Program-made: the position numbers and the translations under genes
Notes under the pieces: generated by a model
What the model was told of the DNA's origin: nothing
The model's input: only the letters and a program-made list of their open reading frames with translations
Database searches by the model: none
Shown: piece by piece, positions 55,512 through 63,929 of the stretch
Layout of the letters: each line of letters begins with the position of its first letter
Position numbering within the stretch: position 1 is the first letter of the stretch
Source of the DNA: UBA8079 sp049601915
GTDB taxonomy: Bacteria > Pseudomonadota > Alphaproteobacteria > UBA6615
DNA: 64,000 nt
Assembly: GCA_049601915.1 (NCBI GenBank)
Contig: JBMYRB010000001.1
Span: 752,268 to 816,267, forward strand
Reading direction: 5' to 3'

Positions 55512-56498
55512 TCAGCCTTCGGCCCTCAGTGGACGCGCCAGGATTTCGGTGATCGTCTCGTCCACCCCGGCGTCGTCATGCAGAATGGCGTTGACCGCCG
55601 CGCAGATCGGCATCTCGACTCCCAGTGCTGCCGCGCGCGTGAGGACGGCGGGCGCGGTGGAGGCGCCTTCTGCGACGGATGACTTCCCGGCGATGGCATC
55701 CGTATAGGAGGTCCCCGATCCCAGCGCTTTGCCAAGGGTGTAGTTGCGCGATGCCGTGGAGGTGCAGGTCAGGGTCAGGTCGCCCAGGCCGGACAGGCCC
55801 ATCAGGGTGCGCGGGTCGGCGTCGAGCGCGGCGGCGAACCGGGCGATCTCCGCCAGGCCGCGTGCAATGATGGCGGCGCGGGCATTCTGTCCGAGCGCGC
55901 GCCCCTCGACGATCCCGCAGGCGATCGCAATCACGTTCTTGATGGCCCCGCCGACTTCGGCGCCGACTAGGTCGGTCGTGGTATAGGGACGAAACGATGG
56001 CGTGCCGAGGGCAGTCGCCAGTCCGGTGGCGGTGTTGGTATCGGCGCAGGCAAGGGTGACCGCGGTCGGCATCCCGCGCGCGACCTCGGCGGCGAATGTC
56101 GGGCCGGAAAGGACGGCGAGGTTCGCACCGGGCACCGTTTCTTCTGCAACCTCGTTCATCAGTTTGCCGGTATCGAGCTCGATACCCTTTGAACAGATGA
56201 TCATCGGGGTGCCCGACGCCGGGGTCAGTGCGGCCAGGGTGGGACGCACGAATTGGGCCGGGGTTACCATCACGATCGCGTCGGCATTCTCGTCGGCATG
56301 AGAAAGATCATCGGTCGCTTCGATTGCCGGGTCGAGGGCGATGCCCGGCAGGAAAACCTTGTTTTCATGGTTCTTGTTGATGGCGTCGGCGGTTTCCGCT
56401 TCATGGGCATGGATCACCACGTCGCGTCCCGCGCGGCGCGCCACGGTGGCGAGGGCGGTCCCCCATGCGCCGGCGCCGATCACTGCAATACGCTGCAT
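55512..56498 (-). CDS. gpsA: Glycerol-3-phosphate dehydrogenase [NAD(P)+]
   Basis: A 328-residue enzyme. The NAD loop GAGAWGTALA is residues 7-16; CSKGIELDTGKLM and SGPTFAAEVARGMPTAVTLA carry the catalytic Lys and Asp/Thr region; GLSGLGDLTLTCTSTASRN is the C-terminal signature. It makes glycerol-3-phosphate for phospholipids. It follows tsaD on the minus strand, a common alphaproteobacterial arrangement. Confidence 0.97.
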   Translation of the reverse strand: MQRIAVIGAGAWGTALATVARRAGRDVVIHAHEAETADAINKNHENKVFLPGIALDPAIEATDDLSHADENADAIVMVTPAQFVRPTLAALTPASGTPMIICSKGIELDTGKLMNEVAEETVPGANLAVLSGPTFAAEVARGMPTAVTLACADTNTATGLATALGTPSFRPYTTTDLVGAEVGGAIKNVIAIACGIVEGRALGQNARAAIIARGLAEIARFAAALDADPRTLMGLSGLGDLTLTCTSTASRNYTLGKALGSGTSYTDAIAGKSSVAEGASTAPAVLTRAAALGVEMPICAAVNAILHDDAGVDETITEILARPLRAEG

Positions 56499-56507
56499 GC
56501 CCCGCTC

Positions 56508-56636
56508 CTAGCTCAAGTTTATCGCGATGGAAATACGGGTGCCGTTGCCGAAATAGGGTCGCACAGCATGTGGGACCCAGGAAGCGAAAAGCGGCTGGAT
56601 ATCGATCTTGGTGTTCGGTGTGGCGTCCGCGGCCAT
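56508..56636 (-). pseudogene. 42-codon remnant of a 2OG-Fe(II) oxygenase C-terminus
   Basis: A short ORF with a good ribosome site (GGAGA eight bases before ATG 56636). Its LFASWVPHAVRPY and TRISIAINLS are recognisable as the C-terminal strand and RISIxxNL end of a family of putative 2OG-Fe(II) oxygenases, with the distal His and the 2OG Arg. The N-terminal 150 or so residues are absent between it and tsaD, so it is a relic, or a small ORF that may still be translated. Confidence 0.55.
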
Positions 56637-56662
56637 GATGTTCGTCTCCCGGCGTGCGCAGC

Positions 56663-57700
56663 TTATTGTGCGGCGTGGGGTTCGGCCAGAGGCCAGCGCG
56701 GGCGCGGGCGAAAATAGAGTGAATCTGGCGCGCTTGTCCGGAGGCGCTCGATGCCGGCCCACGCGACCATCGCGGCATTGTCGGTGCATAGCGCCGGTGG
56801 CGGCGCGATCATCGATGCGCCTTGTGTCGCGCTGACCGCGGTCAATGCGCTTCGAAGCGTCTGGTTGGACGCCACGCCGCCCGCTGCCACGAGGACCGGC
56901 GGGATGTCAGGGTGGCGCGCTGCGAACTCGGCCAATGCGTGCCGGCACCGGTCGGCGAGAACCTCGGCCACCGCGGCCTGGAATCCGGCCGCCAGGTCGG
57001 CGGCGTCTTGCGCGGTTGGGTCGTGATCGAGGTCAAGCGCTGCCTGGCGAACGGCCGTCTTGAGGCCGGAGAACGAAAAATCGCACCCTGTCCGGCCTTT
57101 CAGGGGACGCGGTAACCGGAATCGCGCCGGATCGCCGTCGCGCGCCGCGGCCTCGACGGCCGGGCCGCCGGGAAAGCCCAGGCCGAGCAGTTTCGCCGTC
57201 TTGTCGAACGCCTCGCCGATGGCGTCGTCCATCGTTGTACCCAGCAGCACGTGCCGGCCCACTTCCTCGACGATCAGCAACTGGCAATGGCCGCCGGAGA
57301 TAAGCAACAGCAAATAGGGGAAGGCCACATCGTCGGTGAGCCGGGTCGTCAATGCATGCGCTTCGAGATGATTGACCGCAACGAACGGCAGCTCGTGTGC
57401 CGCGGCGATGGCCTTGGCGGTCATGACGCCGACAGTCACCCCGCCGATCAGTCCGGGGCCGCCGGTTGCGGCGATGCCGTCGAGCGCCTCCAGATCGATG
57501 CCGGCCTCGTCGCGCGCGCGCGCGATGATCGAATCCAGATGCTCGAGATGGGCACGCGCCGCGATCTCCGGAACCACGCCGCCGAAGGGCCGGTGGTCGT
57601 CGAGCTGACTAAGCACCACGTTGGACAGAATCGACCGGTTGTCGGACACGATCGCGGCCGCCGTCTCGTCGCAACTGGTTTCAATTCCGAGAACACGCAT
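56663..57700 (-). CDS. tsaD: tRNA t6A synthesis enzyme TsaD
   Basis: A 345-residue Kae1/TsaD protein. RVLGIETSCDETAAAIV is the canonical N-terminus, which fixes the start at ATG 57700 although the frame is open to 57856. VNHLEAHALTTRL holds the metal HxxxH motif, and YLLLLISGGHCQLL is the nucleotide motif. It transfers the threonylcarbamoyl group to A37 of ANN-decoding tRNAs. Divergent from hemC with a 53-bp gap. Confidence 0.97.
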   Translation of the reverse strand: MRVLGIETSCDETAAAIVSDNRSILSNVVLSQLDDHRPFGGVVPEIAARAHLEHLDSIIARARDEAGIDLEALDGIAATGGPGLIGGVTVGVMTAKAIAAAHELPFVAVNHLEAHALTTRLTDDVAFPYLLLLISGGHCQLLIVEEVGRHVLLGTTMDDAIGEAFDKTAKLLGLGFPGGPAVEAAARDGDPARFRLPRPLKGRTGCDFSFSGLKTAVRQAALDLDHDPTAQDAADLAAGFQAAVAEVLADRCRHALAEFAARHPDIPPVLVAAGGVASNQTLRSALTAVSATQGASMIAPPPALCTDNAAMVAWAGIERLRTSAPDSLYFRPRPRWPLAEPHAAQ

Positions 57701-57719
57701 GGGGATCGTATAACCCATT

Positions 57720-57747
57720 TTGCAATCGGCGCGCATGCGGCTATGAG
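57720..57747 (+). promoter_or_regulatory. Candidate hemC promoter
   Basis: TTGCAA, 16 bases, then TATGAG, with only six bases to the hemC ATG. This fits a sigma-70 core with a nearly leaderless mRNA. It sits in the 53-bp divergent tsaD-hemC gap, so both promoters must overlap. By eye only. Confidence 0.3.
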
Positions 57748-57753
57748 TTTTAC

Positions 57754-58677
57754 ATGAACGACACGCAACTCCGAATTGGTGCGCGCGGCAGCCCGCTGGC
57801 ACTCTATCAGGCAAACACGGTGCGCGACCGGTTGGCCGCGGCGAACCCGGACGCACCCGCGCCCGAAATTGTTCCGGTCCGGACCACGGGTGATGTGGTG
57901 ACGGATCGCCCGTTGGCCGAGCTCGGCGGGAAGGGATTGTTCACCAAGGAAATAGACCGCGCGCAGCTGGACGGTGAGATCGACATCGCGGTGCATTCGG
58001 CCAAGGACATGGAAACATGGCTCCCGGACGGCATCGCCATCGGCGCGACGCTGGAACGTGAGGATCCGCGCGACGCGCTGATCGGGGCGGTATCCATCGC
58101 CGCCATTCCCGAAGGTGGGCGGGTCGGTACGGCGTCGTTGCGCCGGCGGGCACAATTGCTCGCGTTGCGTCCGGATCTAGAAACGGTCCTGTTTCGCGGC
58201 AATGTGGAAACCCGGCTGCGGAAACTCATGGACGGTGAGGCGGATGCAACGTTGCTTGCCTATGCGGGCTTGCGCCGGCTGGGCCGGGGAGATGCCGCCG
58301 ATGTTGTGCTGGAGGTGGATGACATGTTGCCGGCGGCGGGGCAGGGCATCATCGCGGTTACCCATCGCAGCACCGACGACAGCGCCGCACACGCGCTGGC
58401 GGGGATTTCGGATCCTGCGGCGATGGCGTGTCTGCGCGCCGAGCGCGCGATGCTCGATGCGCTCGATGGGACCTGTCACACCCCGATAGCCGGGCTTGCA
58501 CGCCTGGACGGCGAGGAGATGCAATTGACGGGCGTTGCCGCGTGGCCCGACGGACGCGATCTGGTGCGACTGTCACGCGTCGGTCCGGCGTCGGCGCCGG
58601 AGGCGCTCGGTCAGGCCATTGGCACGGAATTGCGTGTGCGAATGGGTGAGGATTTCTTCACAGTTCACGGCGATTGA
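57754..58677 (+). CDS. hemC: Porphobilinogen deaminase (hydroxymethylbilane synthase)
   Basis: A 307-residue enzyme. IGARGSPLALYQANTV is the N-terminus, DIAVHSAKDMETWLPDG the catalytic Asp loop, and LDGTCHTPIAGLA carries the cofactor-binding cysteine (typical GGCxxPxG, here with GTCHTP). It polymerises four porphobilinogens. Starts a plus-strand unit with hemD, mitofilin and hemY. Confidence 0.97.
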   Translation: MNDTQLRIGARGSPLALYQANTVRDRLAAANPDAPAPEIVPVRTTGDVVTDRPLAELGGKGLFTKEIDRAQLDGEIDIAVHSAKDMETWLPDGIAIGATLEREDPRDALIGAVSIAAIPEGGRVGTASLRRRAQLLALRPDLETVLFRGNVETRLRKLMDGEADATLLAYAGLRRLGRGDAADVVLEVDDMLPAAGQGIIAVTHRSTDDSAAHALAGISDPAAMACLRAERAMLDALDGTCHTPIAGLARLDGEEMQLTGVAAWPDGRDLVRLSRVGPASAPEALGQAIGTELRVRMGEDFFTVHGD

Positions 58678-58678
58678 G

Positions 58679-59392
58679 ATGCGCGTACTGGTGACACGAC
58701 CTCTGCCTGATGCCGACGATACGGCGGCCGCGTTGATTGCGCTCGGCCATGAGCCGGTGGTGGTGCCGTTGATTGAGGTGACGTTCGAGCCCGTTGCTGA
58801 CCTCGATTTGTCGGGCATTCAGGCGGTCTTGATTACCAGTGCGAACGGCGCGCGCGCACTTGCGTCTGCATCGAAGCGGCGCGATATGGCCGTATTTGCG
58901 GTGGGTGACGCCAGCGCCACGGCGGCGCGGCAGTGCGGTTTCGATCAAACCCTGAGCGCCGAGGGGAACGTCGAGGCGCTAGCTGATCTGGTCAAGACCA
59001 GCCTGGATCCCCAAAACGGGCCGTTGGTTCATGTGGCCGGCACGGTGATCGCCGGTGATTTGGCGGGAGCGCTTGCGCGGTCGGGATTCGATGTGCGCCG
59101 GGAGGTCCTGTATCGGGCGCCGCCGGTGGGTAAATTACCCGAGACGATCAAAAAACGTCTGAGTGAAGGATCGCTGGATGCCGCACTCTTCTATTCACCG
59201 CGTACGGCGGCGCAATTTGTGAGCCTGGTCGTGGCGGGCGGGCTGGCCGAATGCTGCAATCGGGTAGTCGCGTTCGCACTTTCGGACGCGGTCGCGGAAG
59301 AACTTGGCGCGCTGGAGTTTGGCAACATCAGAAGCGCCGAAAAGCCGGACCAGGACAGCCTCCTATCCGTGCTGGATACGCCGCGCACATAG
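58679..59392 (+). CDS. hemD: Uroporphyrinogen-III synthase
   Basis: A 237-residue protein. MRVLVTRPLPDADDTAAAL is the usual HemD beginning, ITSANGARALAS and VFAVGDASATAARQ the weakly conserved core, and DAALFYSPRTAAQFVSLV the C-terminal segment. ATG 58679 lies next to the hemC stop. Sequence identity within HemD is low, so context is part of the call. Confidence 0.92.
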   Translation: MRVLVTRPLPDADDTAAALIALGHEPVVVPLIEVTFEPVADLDLSGIQAVLITSANGARALASASKRRDMAVFAVGDASATAARQCGFDQTLSAEGNVEALADLVKTSLDPQNGPLVHVAGTVIAGDLAGALARSGFDVRREVLYRAPPVGKLPETIKKRLSEGSLDAALFYSPRTAAQFVSLVVAGGLAECCNRVVAFALSDAVAEELGALEFGNIRSAEKPDQDSLLSVLDTPRT

Positions 59393-59513
59393 ACGTACAC
59401 TTAAAACATTCGTGAAACTGCGCCAAGAGCCGTTTCGGCGCAACCTGAATCGCTAGCGCGAACAACCTATCAGGCGTATGTATGTGTACGTACGGCACCA
59501 ACGGACATATACT
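59393..59513. promoter_or_regulatory. Gap with ACGTACAC/GTGTACGT inverted repeat before the mitofilin gene
   Basis: ACGTACAC at 59,393-59,400 and its exact reverse complement at 59,484-59,491 bracket this 121-bp gap. Between them lies a TGCGCC/GGCGCA stem without a T-run. The gap probably holds a promoter or processing site for the mitofilin-hemY pair. Confidence 0.3.
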
Positions 59514-60905
59514 ATGAGCGACGAAACGGACCGGCCCGCAAGCAGTATCATCGATGCATTTGGCGGTATTCGCCCGATGGCAGCACGGCTGGGCATACCG
59601 GTCAGCACCGTACAGGGCTGGAAACAGCGTGACACGATCCCGGCTGGACGGATGGAGGTGGTTCGCGCCGCCGCGGCGGCCGAAGAAATCGACCTGGATA
59701 TCAACCCGGGTTCCGATGACCCCGAGGTTCCGGCATCTGGGGATGCGCCCAGCCCGGTAACCGTAAAAGCGAAACCTGAAGCGTCTCGCGCATCCGATGA
59801 TCCGGAGCCTGAACCGAGCGTTCCCTCGTCCCCTGACCGCGCCGCGCCACCGGCGTGCGGCAATCGTGTCGCGGTGCTGGCTTTGGTCGTCGCCCTCTGC
59901 GTTGGCGGATGGGTCTGGTGGTCGATACAAGGTCCCGGCGCCGACGCTGGCGATAATGCACCGGGTGCCGACCCGGCGGCGCTTGCAGCCCTTGCCCGCG
60001 ATGTGTCTGCGCTGCGGGCGGCATTGGCCGAGTTGTCGCCACCTGATCTGGAACCCACACTGGCGCCCCTGCGCGGCGAGATTGACGGCTTACGCGACGC
60101 GCTCGCGGCGCAGAAAACGGGCGAAAGCGGGGATTCGGCACGTGACGAGGCGCTAATCGCGCGGCTGGAGGCCCTCGAAGCGGAAATTCAGAACGCGGTC
60201 CAGCTTGCCTCGACCAATATGCAAGCCATGTCGGGCGGATTGGTTGATTTCGATACCAATCTCAAGGCGCTCACCCAGGCACAGGCAAAATCGTTGGCAG
60301 ACGTCACCGCGCGCATCGCGGCACTCGAGAAGGGCCAGCGTGCCGAGGATGCTGAAGTATCCCGCGCCTCGACCCTCGCGCTTGCGGCGGGTCAGTTGCG
60401 CGTGGCGCTGGAGCGCGGCGTGCCCTACCCAGGAGCGTTGGAACTACTGGAATCCATGGGCACGAAAGACCCCCAGCTGAGCGCGGCCGTGACGGCCCTG
60501 CGCGGCATGTCCGAGACCGGCGTGGTCACCGGACCGGGCCTTGAAGTGTCGTTTGCGCGGCTGGTGCCCGAACTACTCGCCGCCCGGCGCGCGGAAGCTG
60601 ATGCTGCGACCGGTGGTCTGGTGGATCGGTTGACGGGGCGAATCAATGACATCGTCAGCATTCGGCGCACCGGGGCGGATGTGCCCGGCGACGGTATCGA
60701 CGCACGGATTGCCCGCGCTGAGATTTATCTGGAGGACCGGGATGTTGGCGCCGCGCGCGCGGCGTTCGATGGGATCACGGGACCGGCGGCCGAAATTCTT
60801 GCACCCTGGTTGGCGCAGGCGCGGGGGCATATCGAGGCCCATAACGCACTCGCGATGATAGAAGCGCAAGCGATAGCGCGACTGCGCGCCGACGGTGGTT
60901 CGTGA
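59514..60905 (+). CDS. Mitofilin/Mic60-like membrane protein with N-terminal HTH-like domain
   Basis: A 463-residue protein. Residues 10-50 (IIDAFGGIRPMAARLGIPVS, then TVQGWKQRDTIP) look like a Cro/YdaS-type helix-turn-helix. A disordered Pro/Asp/Glu-rich stretch follows, one membrane helix at about residues 118-137, then coiled coil (about 150-290) and a conserved C-terminal mitofilin domain ending in LAQARGHIEAHNAL. Alphaproteobacterial Mic60 homologues shape intracellular membranes and lie in this hem neighbourhood. An in-frame ATG at 59478 adds MYVYVRHQRTYT and is less likely. Confidence 0.85.
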   Translation: MSDETDRPASSIIDAFGGIRPMAARLGIPVSTVQGWKQRDTIPAGRMEVVRAAAAAEEIDLDINPGSDDPEVPASGDAPSPVTVKAKPEASRASDDPEPEPSVPSSPDRAAPPACGNRVAVLALVVALCVGGWVWWSIQGPGADAGDNAPGADPAALAALARDVSALRAALAELSPPDLEPTLAPLRGEIDGLRDALAAQKTGESGDSARDEALIARLEALEAEIQNAVQLASTNMQAMSGGLVDFDTNLKALTQAQAKSLADVTARIAALEKGQRAEDAEVSRASTLALAAGQLRVALERGVPYPGALELLESMGTKDPQLSAAVTALRGMSETGVVTGPGLEVSFARLVPELLAARRAEADAATGGLVDRLTGRINDIVSIRRTGADVPGDGIDARIARAEIYLEDRDVGAARAAFDGITGPAAEILAPWLAQARGHIEAHNALAMIEAQAIARLRADGGS

Positions 60906-62296
60906 TGATCCGCTTCTTGATCTATGTGGTCGAGGTCGCGGTCGTGGTGGCGATCGCCGTGTGGTTTGCCGACCGTCCGGGCGTTGTTTCATTGGACTGG
61001 CAGGGTTGGCGGGTCGAGACATCGGTTGGGATTCTCGCGCTTTCGGTTTTCCTTCTGGCGATTGCCGTCACGGCGGCGTTCGCGACATGGCGCTGGCTTC
61101 GGCGCCGGCCGCGCGAATGGTCTATGCGTCGCCGCCTGAACCGTCAGGAGGCGGGCCTTCGAGCGTTGTCTGAAGGTCTCGTTGCGATCGCATCGGGCGA
61201 TGCCGACAGCGCGCGCAAACACACAAGGCGGGCGGACTCGCTGCTTGATCATGCACCGGTAACGGTGTTGCTCGAGGCCCAGACGGCCCAGATCGCCGGG
61301 GATGAGGCGGCGGCACGCGCCACCTTCGAGCGTATGACGCAGAACGCGGACACGGAATTTCTCGGACTGCGCGGTCTGATCACAGACGCATTGAGAGTCG
61401 GTGACGACAACCGAGCCCTGACCTATGCCCGGCGCGCCTACGTGCTCAAGCCACGCACGCCATGGCTGGTCGATACCATGGTCTCGCTGCTGAGCCGGGC
61501 CGGGGACTGGCGTGAGGCGCAGCGGCTGCTCGAGGAATCACAGAAGTCGAAGCGCAGCATGACCGCGCGGGTGCGCCAGCAGCAGGCAGCACTCCTCACG
61601 GAGCGAGCGCGGTCCAGCCAGGCTGCCGGCCAAGCGGACGACGCCTTTGCGCAGGCGCGCAAGGCAAACGAACTGGATACCGCCCTCGTGCCCGCGGCCT
61701 GCCTTCTCGCACAGCTCGTGGCCGAGGAGGGGCGCGCCTGGCGGGTGCGAAAATTCATCGAGAAGTCCTGGTTGGCCGCACCACATCCGGATCTGCGCGA
61801 TGCCTATCTCGGGTTGCTCGAACCGGGCTCGGCCCCGCTCGAACGTTACAAAGCGGTTGAGAAACTGGTGCGGGCGACCCCGGACCATCCCGAAAGCCGC
61901 TTCGCGCTTGCGCGCGCGGCACTTGATGCAAACCTCTGGGGCGAAGCGCGCCGGCAACTCGATGAGCTGCAGGCCGCGTCGCCGACGGCGGATGTATTTC
62001 GCCTTCACGCACGTCTCGCCGACGAGGATGCGGAAGACATGACGGCGCCGGCCGAATGGCTGGAGCTCGCGGCCAACGCCGATTCCGATCGTGCGTGGGT
62101 TTGCGGTGACTGCGGCACCGTGGCGGATGAATGGTCTGCCGTTTGCGGTCACTGTGGTGCGTTTGCGACGTTGGGCTGGAACCAGCCGCCGCGAATTCAT
62201 CGTGTGATTGAGGCGGGCGGACATGATGCCACGGACGTCTCTATCGCCGGTGATGCGGAACCAATCCCGGCTGAGGACAGCCCGCGCACCGCTTGA
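60905..62296 (+). CDS. hemY: HemY-like TPR membrane protein with C-terminal zinc ribbon
   Basis: A 463-residue protein. Two N-terminal membrane helices (about 4-21 and 43-63) and the HemY_N element WFADRPGVVSLDWQGWRVET, then TPR-like helices to about residue 385. Near the C-terminus CGDCGTVADEWSAVCGHCG supplies two CxxC pairs, a small zinc ribbon found in alphaproteobacterial members. GTG 60902 is an alternative start. HemY's role in tetrapyrrole or envelope metabolism is not settled. It overlaps the mitofilin stop. Confidence 0.88.
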   Translation: MIRFLIYVVEVAVVVAIAVWFADRPGVVSLDWQGWRVETSVGILALSVFLLAIAVTAAFATWRWLRRRPREWSMRRRLNRQEAGLRALSEGLVAIASGDADSARKHTRRADSLLDHAPVTVLLEAQTAQIAGDEAAARATFERMTQNADTEFLGLRGLITDALRVGDDNRALTYARRAYVLKPRTPWLVDTMVSLLSRAGDWREAQRLLEESQKSKRSMTARVRQQQAALLTERARSSQAAGQADDAFAQARKANELDTALVPAACLLAQLVAEEGRAWRVRKFIEKSWLAAPHPDLRDAYLGLLEPGSAPLERYKAVEKLVRATPDHPESRFALARAALDANLWGEARRQLDELQAASPTADVFRLHARLADEDAEDMTAPAEWLELAANADSDRAWVCGDCGTVADEWSAVCGHCGAFATLGWNQPPRIHRVIEAGGHDATDVSIAGDAEPIPAEDSPRTA

Positions 62297-62420
62297 CGCG
62301 GACCGGGCATTCGCCTGTTCGCTCATGCGGCCGGGAACGCTGTAAAGCCTTTGCTAACCAAACTTGCGTTCAATGACATCTCGAACTCCGGCTGCGCCAT
62401 GCGCCGCGAATATCCGAAAG

Positions 62421-63152
62421 ATGTCGATGACCGAACCCTCCCTGTTCCAGAAAAATCTCGTATTTCTCGACACTGCCTTGCCGGGCGTCGCCTCGCTCGT
62501 GCGACGGTCCAACGACACGATCACCCAGCCGGTGCGCGACGAAGCCGGTATGGCGGTCGACATCGATATCGGCGGCGGGCGACTTTACAACACGGATGCA
62601 GGCGAGTTTGCGCGGCTTAAGGTGGAATCCTGGCGCAAGTCGCCGATGCGCGTTGTTGTCGGTCGTCCCGAACCGGATTCACTATCGGATCAATCCACAA
62701 AGGCCATGGCGGCCGAGCTCGCGGCCTGCGCGGGTGACGAGCTGCTCGCGATCCCGCCTGCCGAGCATGCGGGCAGGCTCGTGGTCGTCGGCCTCGGCCT
62801 CGGTCTGCAGGTGCCCGAGCTGTTGGAAGAGATTTCGCCGCGCCATGTGGTGCTCATCGAGCCGATGGAAGAATTTCTGGTGCATAGCCTGCGCGCGCTT
62901 GACTGGCAGGCCCTGTCGGCAAGGTGCGCCGCACTGGGTGCCACGTTCGATGTCATCGTCCAGCTCGATCCGCGCACCGCGCAGAAGGGACTCGATGAAC
63001 TGATGACGCAGTTCGGCACATCGTCCATGGATGGTGCGTGCACCTATGTCCATTATCAGATCGATGCGACCATCGCGATCACGCGGAGTTTCCATGAGCT
63101 AGTCGCGGAACCGGGCATTAAAGCTCTTGCAGCACCCGTTCTCCCAGGGTGA
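62421..63152 (+). pseudogene. Truncated Maf-like (DUF115) flagellin glycosyltransferase family gene
   Basis: 243 codons remain. The N-terminal Maf/MptE-like domain is present: VVVGLGLGLQVPELLEEI then VVLIEPMEEFLVHSLRALDW, the nucleotide-binding start of motility-associated factors that attach pseudaminic or legionaminic acid to flagellin. Family members are usually well over 500 residues. The frame ends just past FHELVAEPGIKALAAPVLPG, and recombinase-like sequence begins there, so the C-terminal catalytic part has been lost. ATG 62427 is an alternative start. It could still encode a short product. Confidence 0.6.
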
Positions 63153-63379
63153 TCCCGGTCCATCCCGAGGCCCTGAAGGGGCTATGGCGTCGGGCAACTC
63201 GAAGAGCCGACATAACCGACCTTTGGTTCTATGATCTCAGACATTAGGCGACGACCCGGTTCTTCGAGAAGGGGCTGGGCGTGATGGAGGTGGCAGCGAT
63301 CACGGGTCATAAAGACCTCAGAATGCTGCAGCGTTACGTGCAGTTACGGCCGGAAGACCTTGCCCGAAAGTTGGCCTGA
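63143..63379 (+). pseudogene. Tyrosine recombinase C-terminal remnant
   Basis: The frame reads VIPVHPEALKGLWRRATRRA, then DITDLWFYDLRH, a TAG at 63,245, then ATTRFFEKGLGVMEVAAITG, HKDLRMLQRY and EDLARKLA, ending at TGA 63,377. These are the HxxR, GHK and catalytic Tyr boxes of phage-type integrases; the stop replaces the Glu that normally follows RH. Only the last 75 or so residues remain. Confidence 0.85.
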
Positions 63380-63501
63380 CCACGTCACACTCAGGCCCGA
63401 TTCCGATTCGATATTTAGACCCGAAATATGATGACCCTGCCACCGGGGCCGCAGATGCGGATTAGACGGTGAGTGCCGCAGATTGCAAAACCCCGTCACG
63501 A

Positions 63502-63572
63502 TATGGCGGTTTTCTCCATTGGCCGCGTGATATCACAGCTACTCCAGGCTCCCGCGAGGCATCGCCTCCGGG
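63502..63572. repeat. Direct repeat copy 1 (at least 71 bp)
   Basis: Identical over 71 bp to 63,930-64,000, which is cut by the window end, so the repeat may be longer; the upstream base differs (A versus T). It contains the palindrome GTGATATCAC and the GAGGC/GCCTC hairpin of the terminator described next. Offset between copies is 428 bp. Confidence 0.9.
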
Positions 63573-63580
63573 GCCTTTTT
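63548..63580 (+). terminator. Rho-independent terminator inside repeat copy 1
   Basis: GG-CCC-GAGGC pairs with GCCTC-GGG-CC around an ATC loop with one internal mismatch pair, followed by T7. Copy 2 has the same stem; its T-run lies beyond the window. Confidence 0.75.
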
Positions 63581-63673
63581 TTCAGTGGCTGCACTTTTCA
63601 GGATAGGGGGGGTCCCATTTACATCAAAAAAGCTCTACAACGGATCTGAAACCAACTTAATTAGAAGGTAGAA

Positions 63674-63928
63674 ATGTCAGGTCTGACCAAGAGCGAGACT
63701 CGCAAACTAAACGTTTTGAAGAGATCAATAGGCGACGAATTAGGGCAAAAAGCATTCGATGAATGGCGGAAGTCCAATTCTAACGTGGATAAGGTTGCAG
63801 AGAAAATTGTAACAATACTGTCTTCCGCTGAAGGCATTGAATCACTCAACTTAGGCTCAAAGGGCTATACGATTTATAAGTCTCGTGGTCGGGGGAAAAA
63901 GGGGATTAAGGCCGTCAAGAACACTTGA
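63674..63928 (+). CDS. Small low-GC hypothetical protein between direct repeats
   Basis: An 84-residue basic protein (about 18 Lys, 6 Arg), helical at first (SGLTKSETRKLNVLKRSIGD) with a Gly/Lys-rich tail. I do not recognise it. Its DNA is visibly A/T-richer than the rest of the window, and it lies between the two repeat copies just after a recombinase relic, so horizontal origin is likely. A GAAGG-type ribosome site (AGAAGGTAGAA) precedes the ATG. Confidence 0.6.
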   Translation: MSGLTKSETRKLNVLKRSIGDELGQKAFDEWRKSNSNVDKVAEKIVTILSSAEGIESLNLGSKGYTIYKSRGRGKKGIKAVKNT

Positions 63929-63929
63929 T

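Noticed and set aside
63502..63572. tRNA or tmRNA 3' end used as integration target
   Set aside because: No T-arm consensus (GTTCRA) or CCA end in the repeat; nothing foldable into an acceptor stem.
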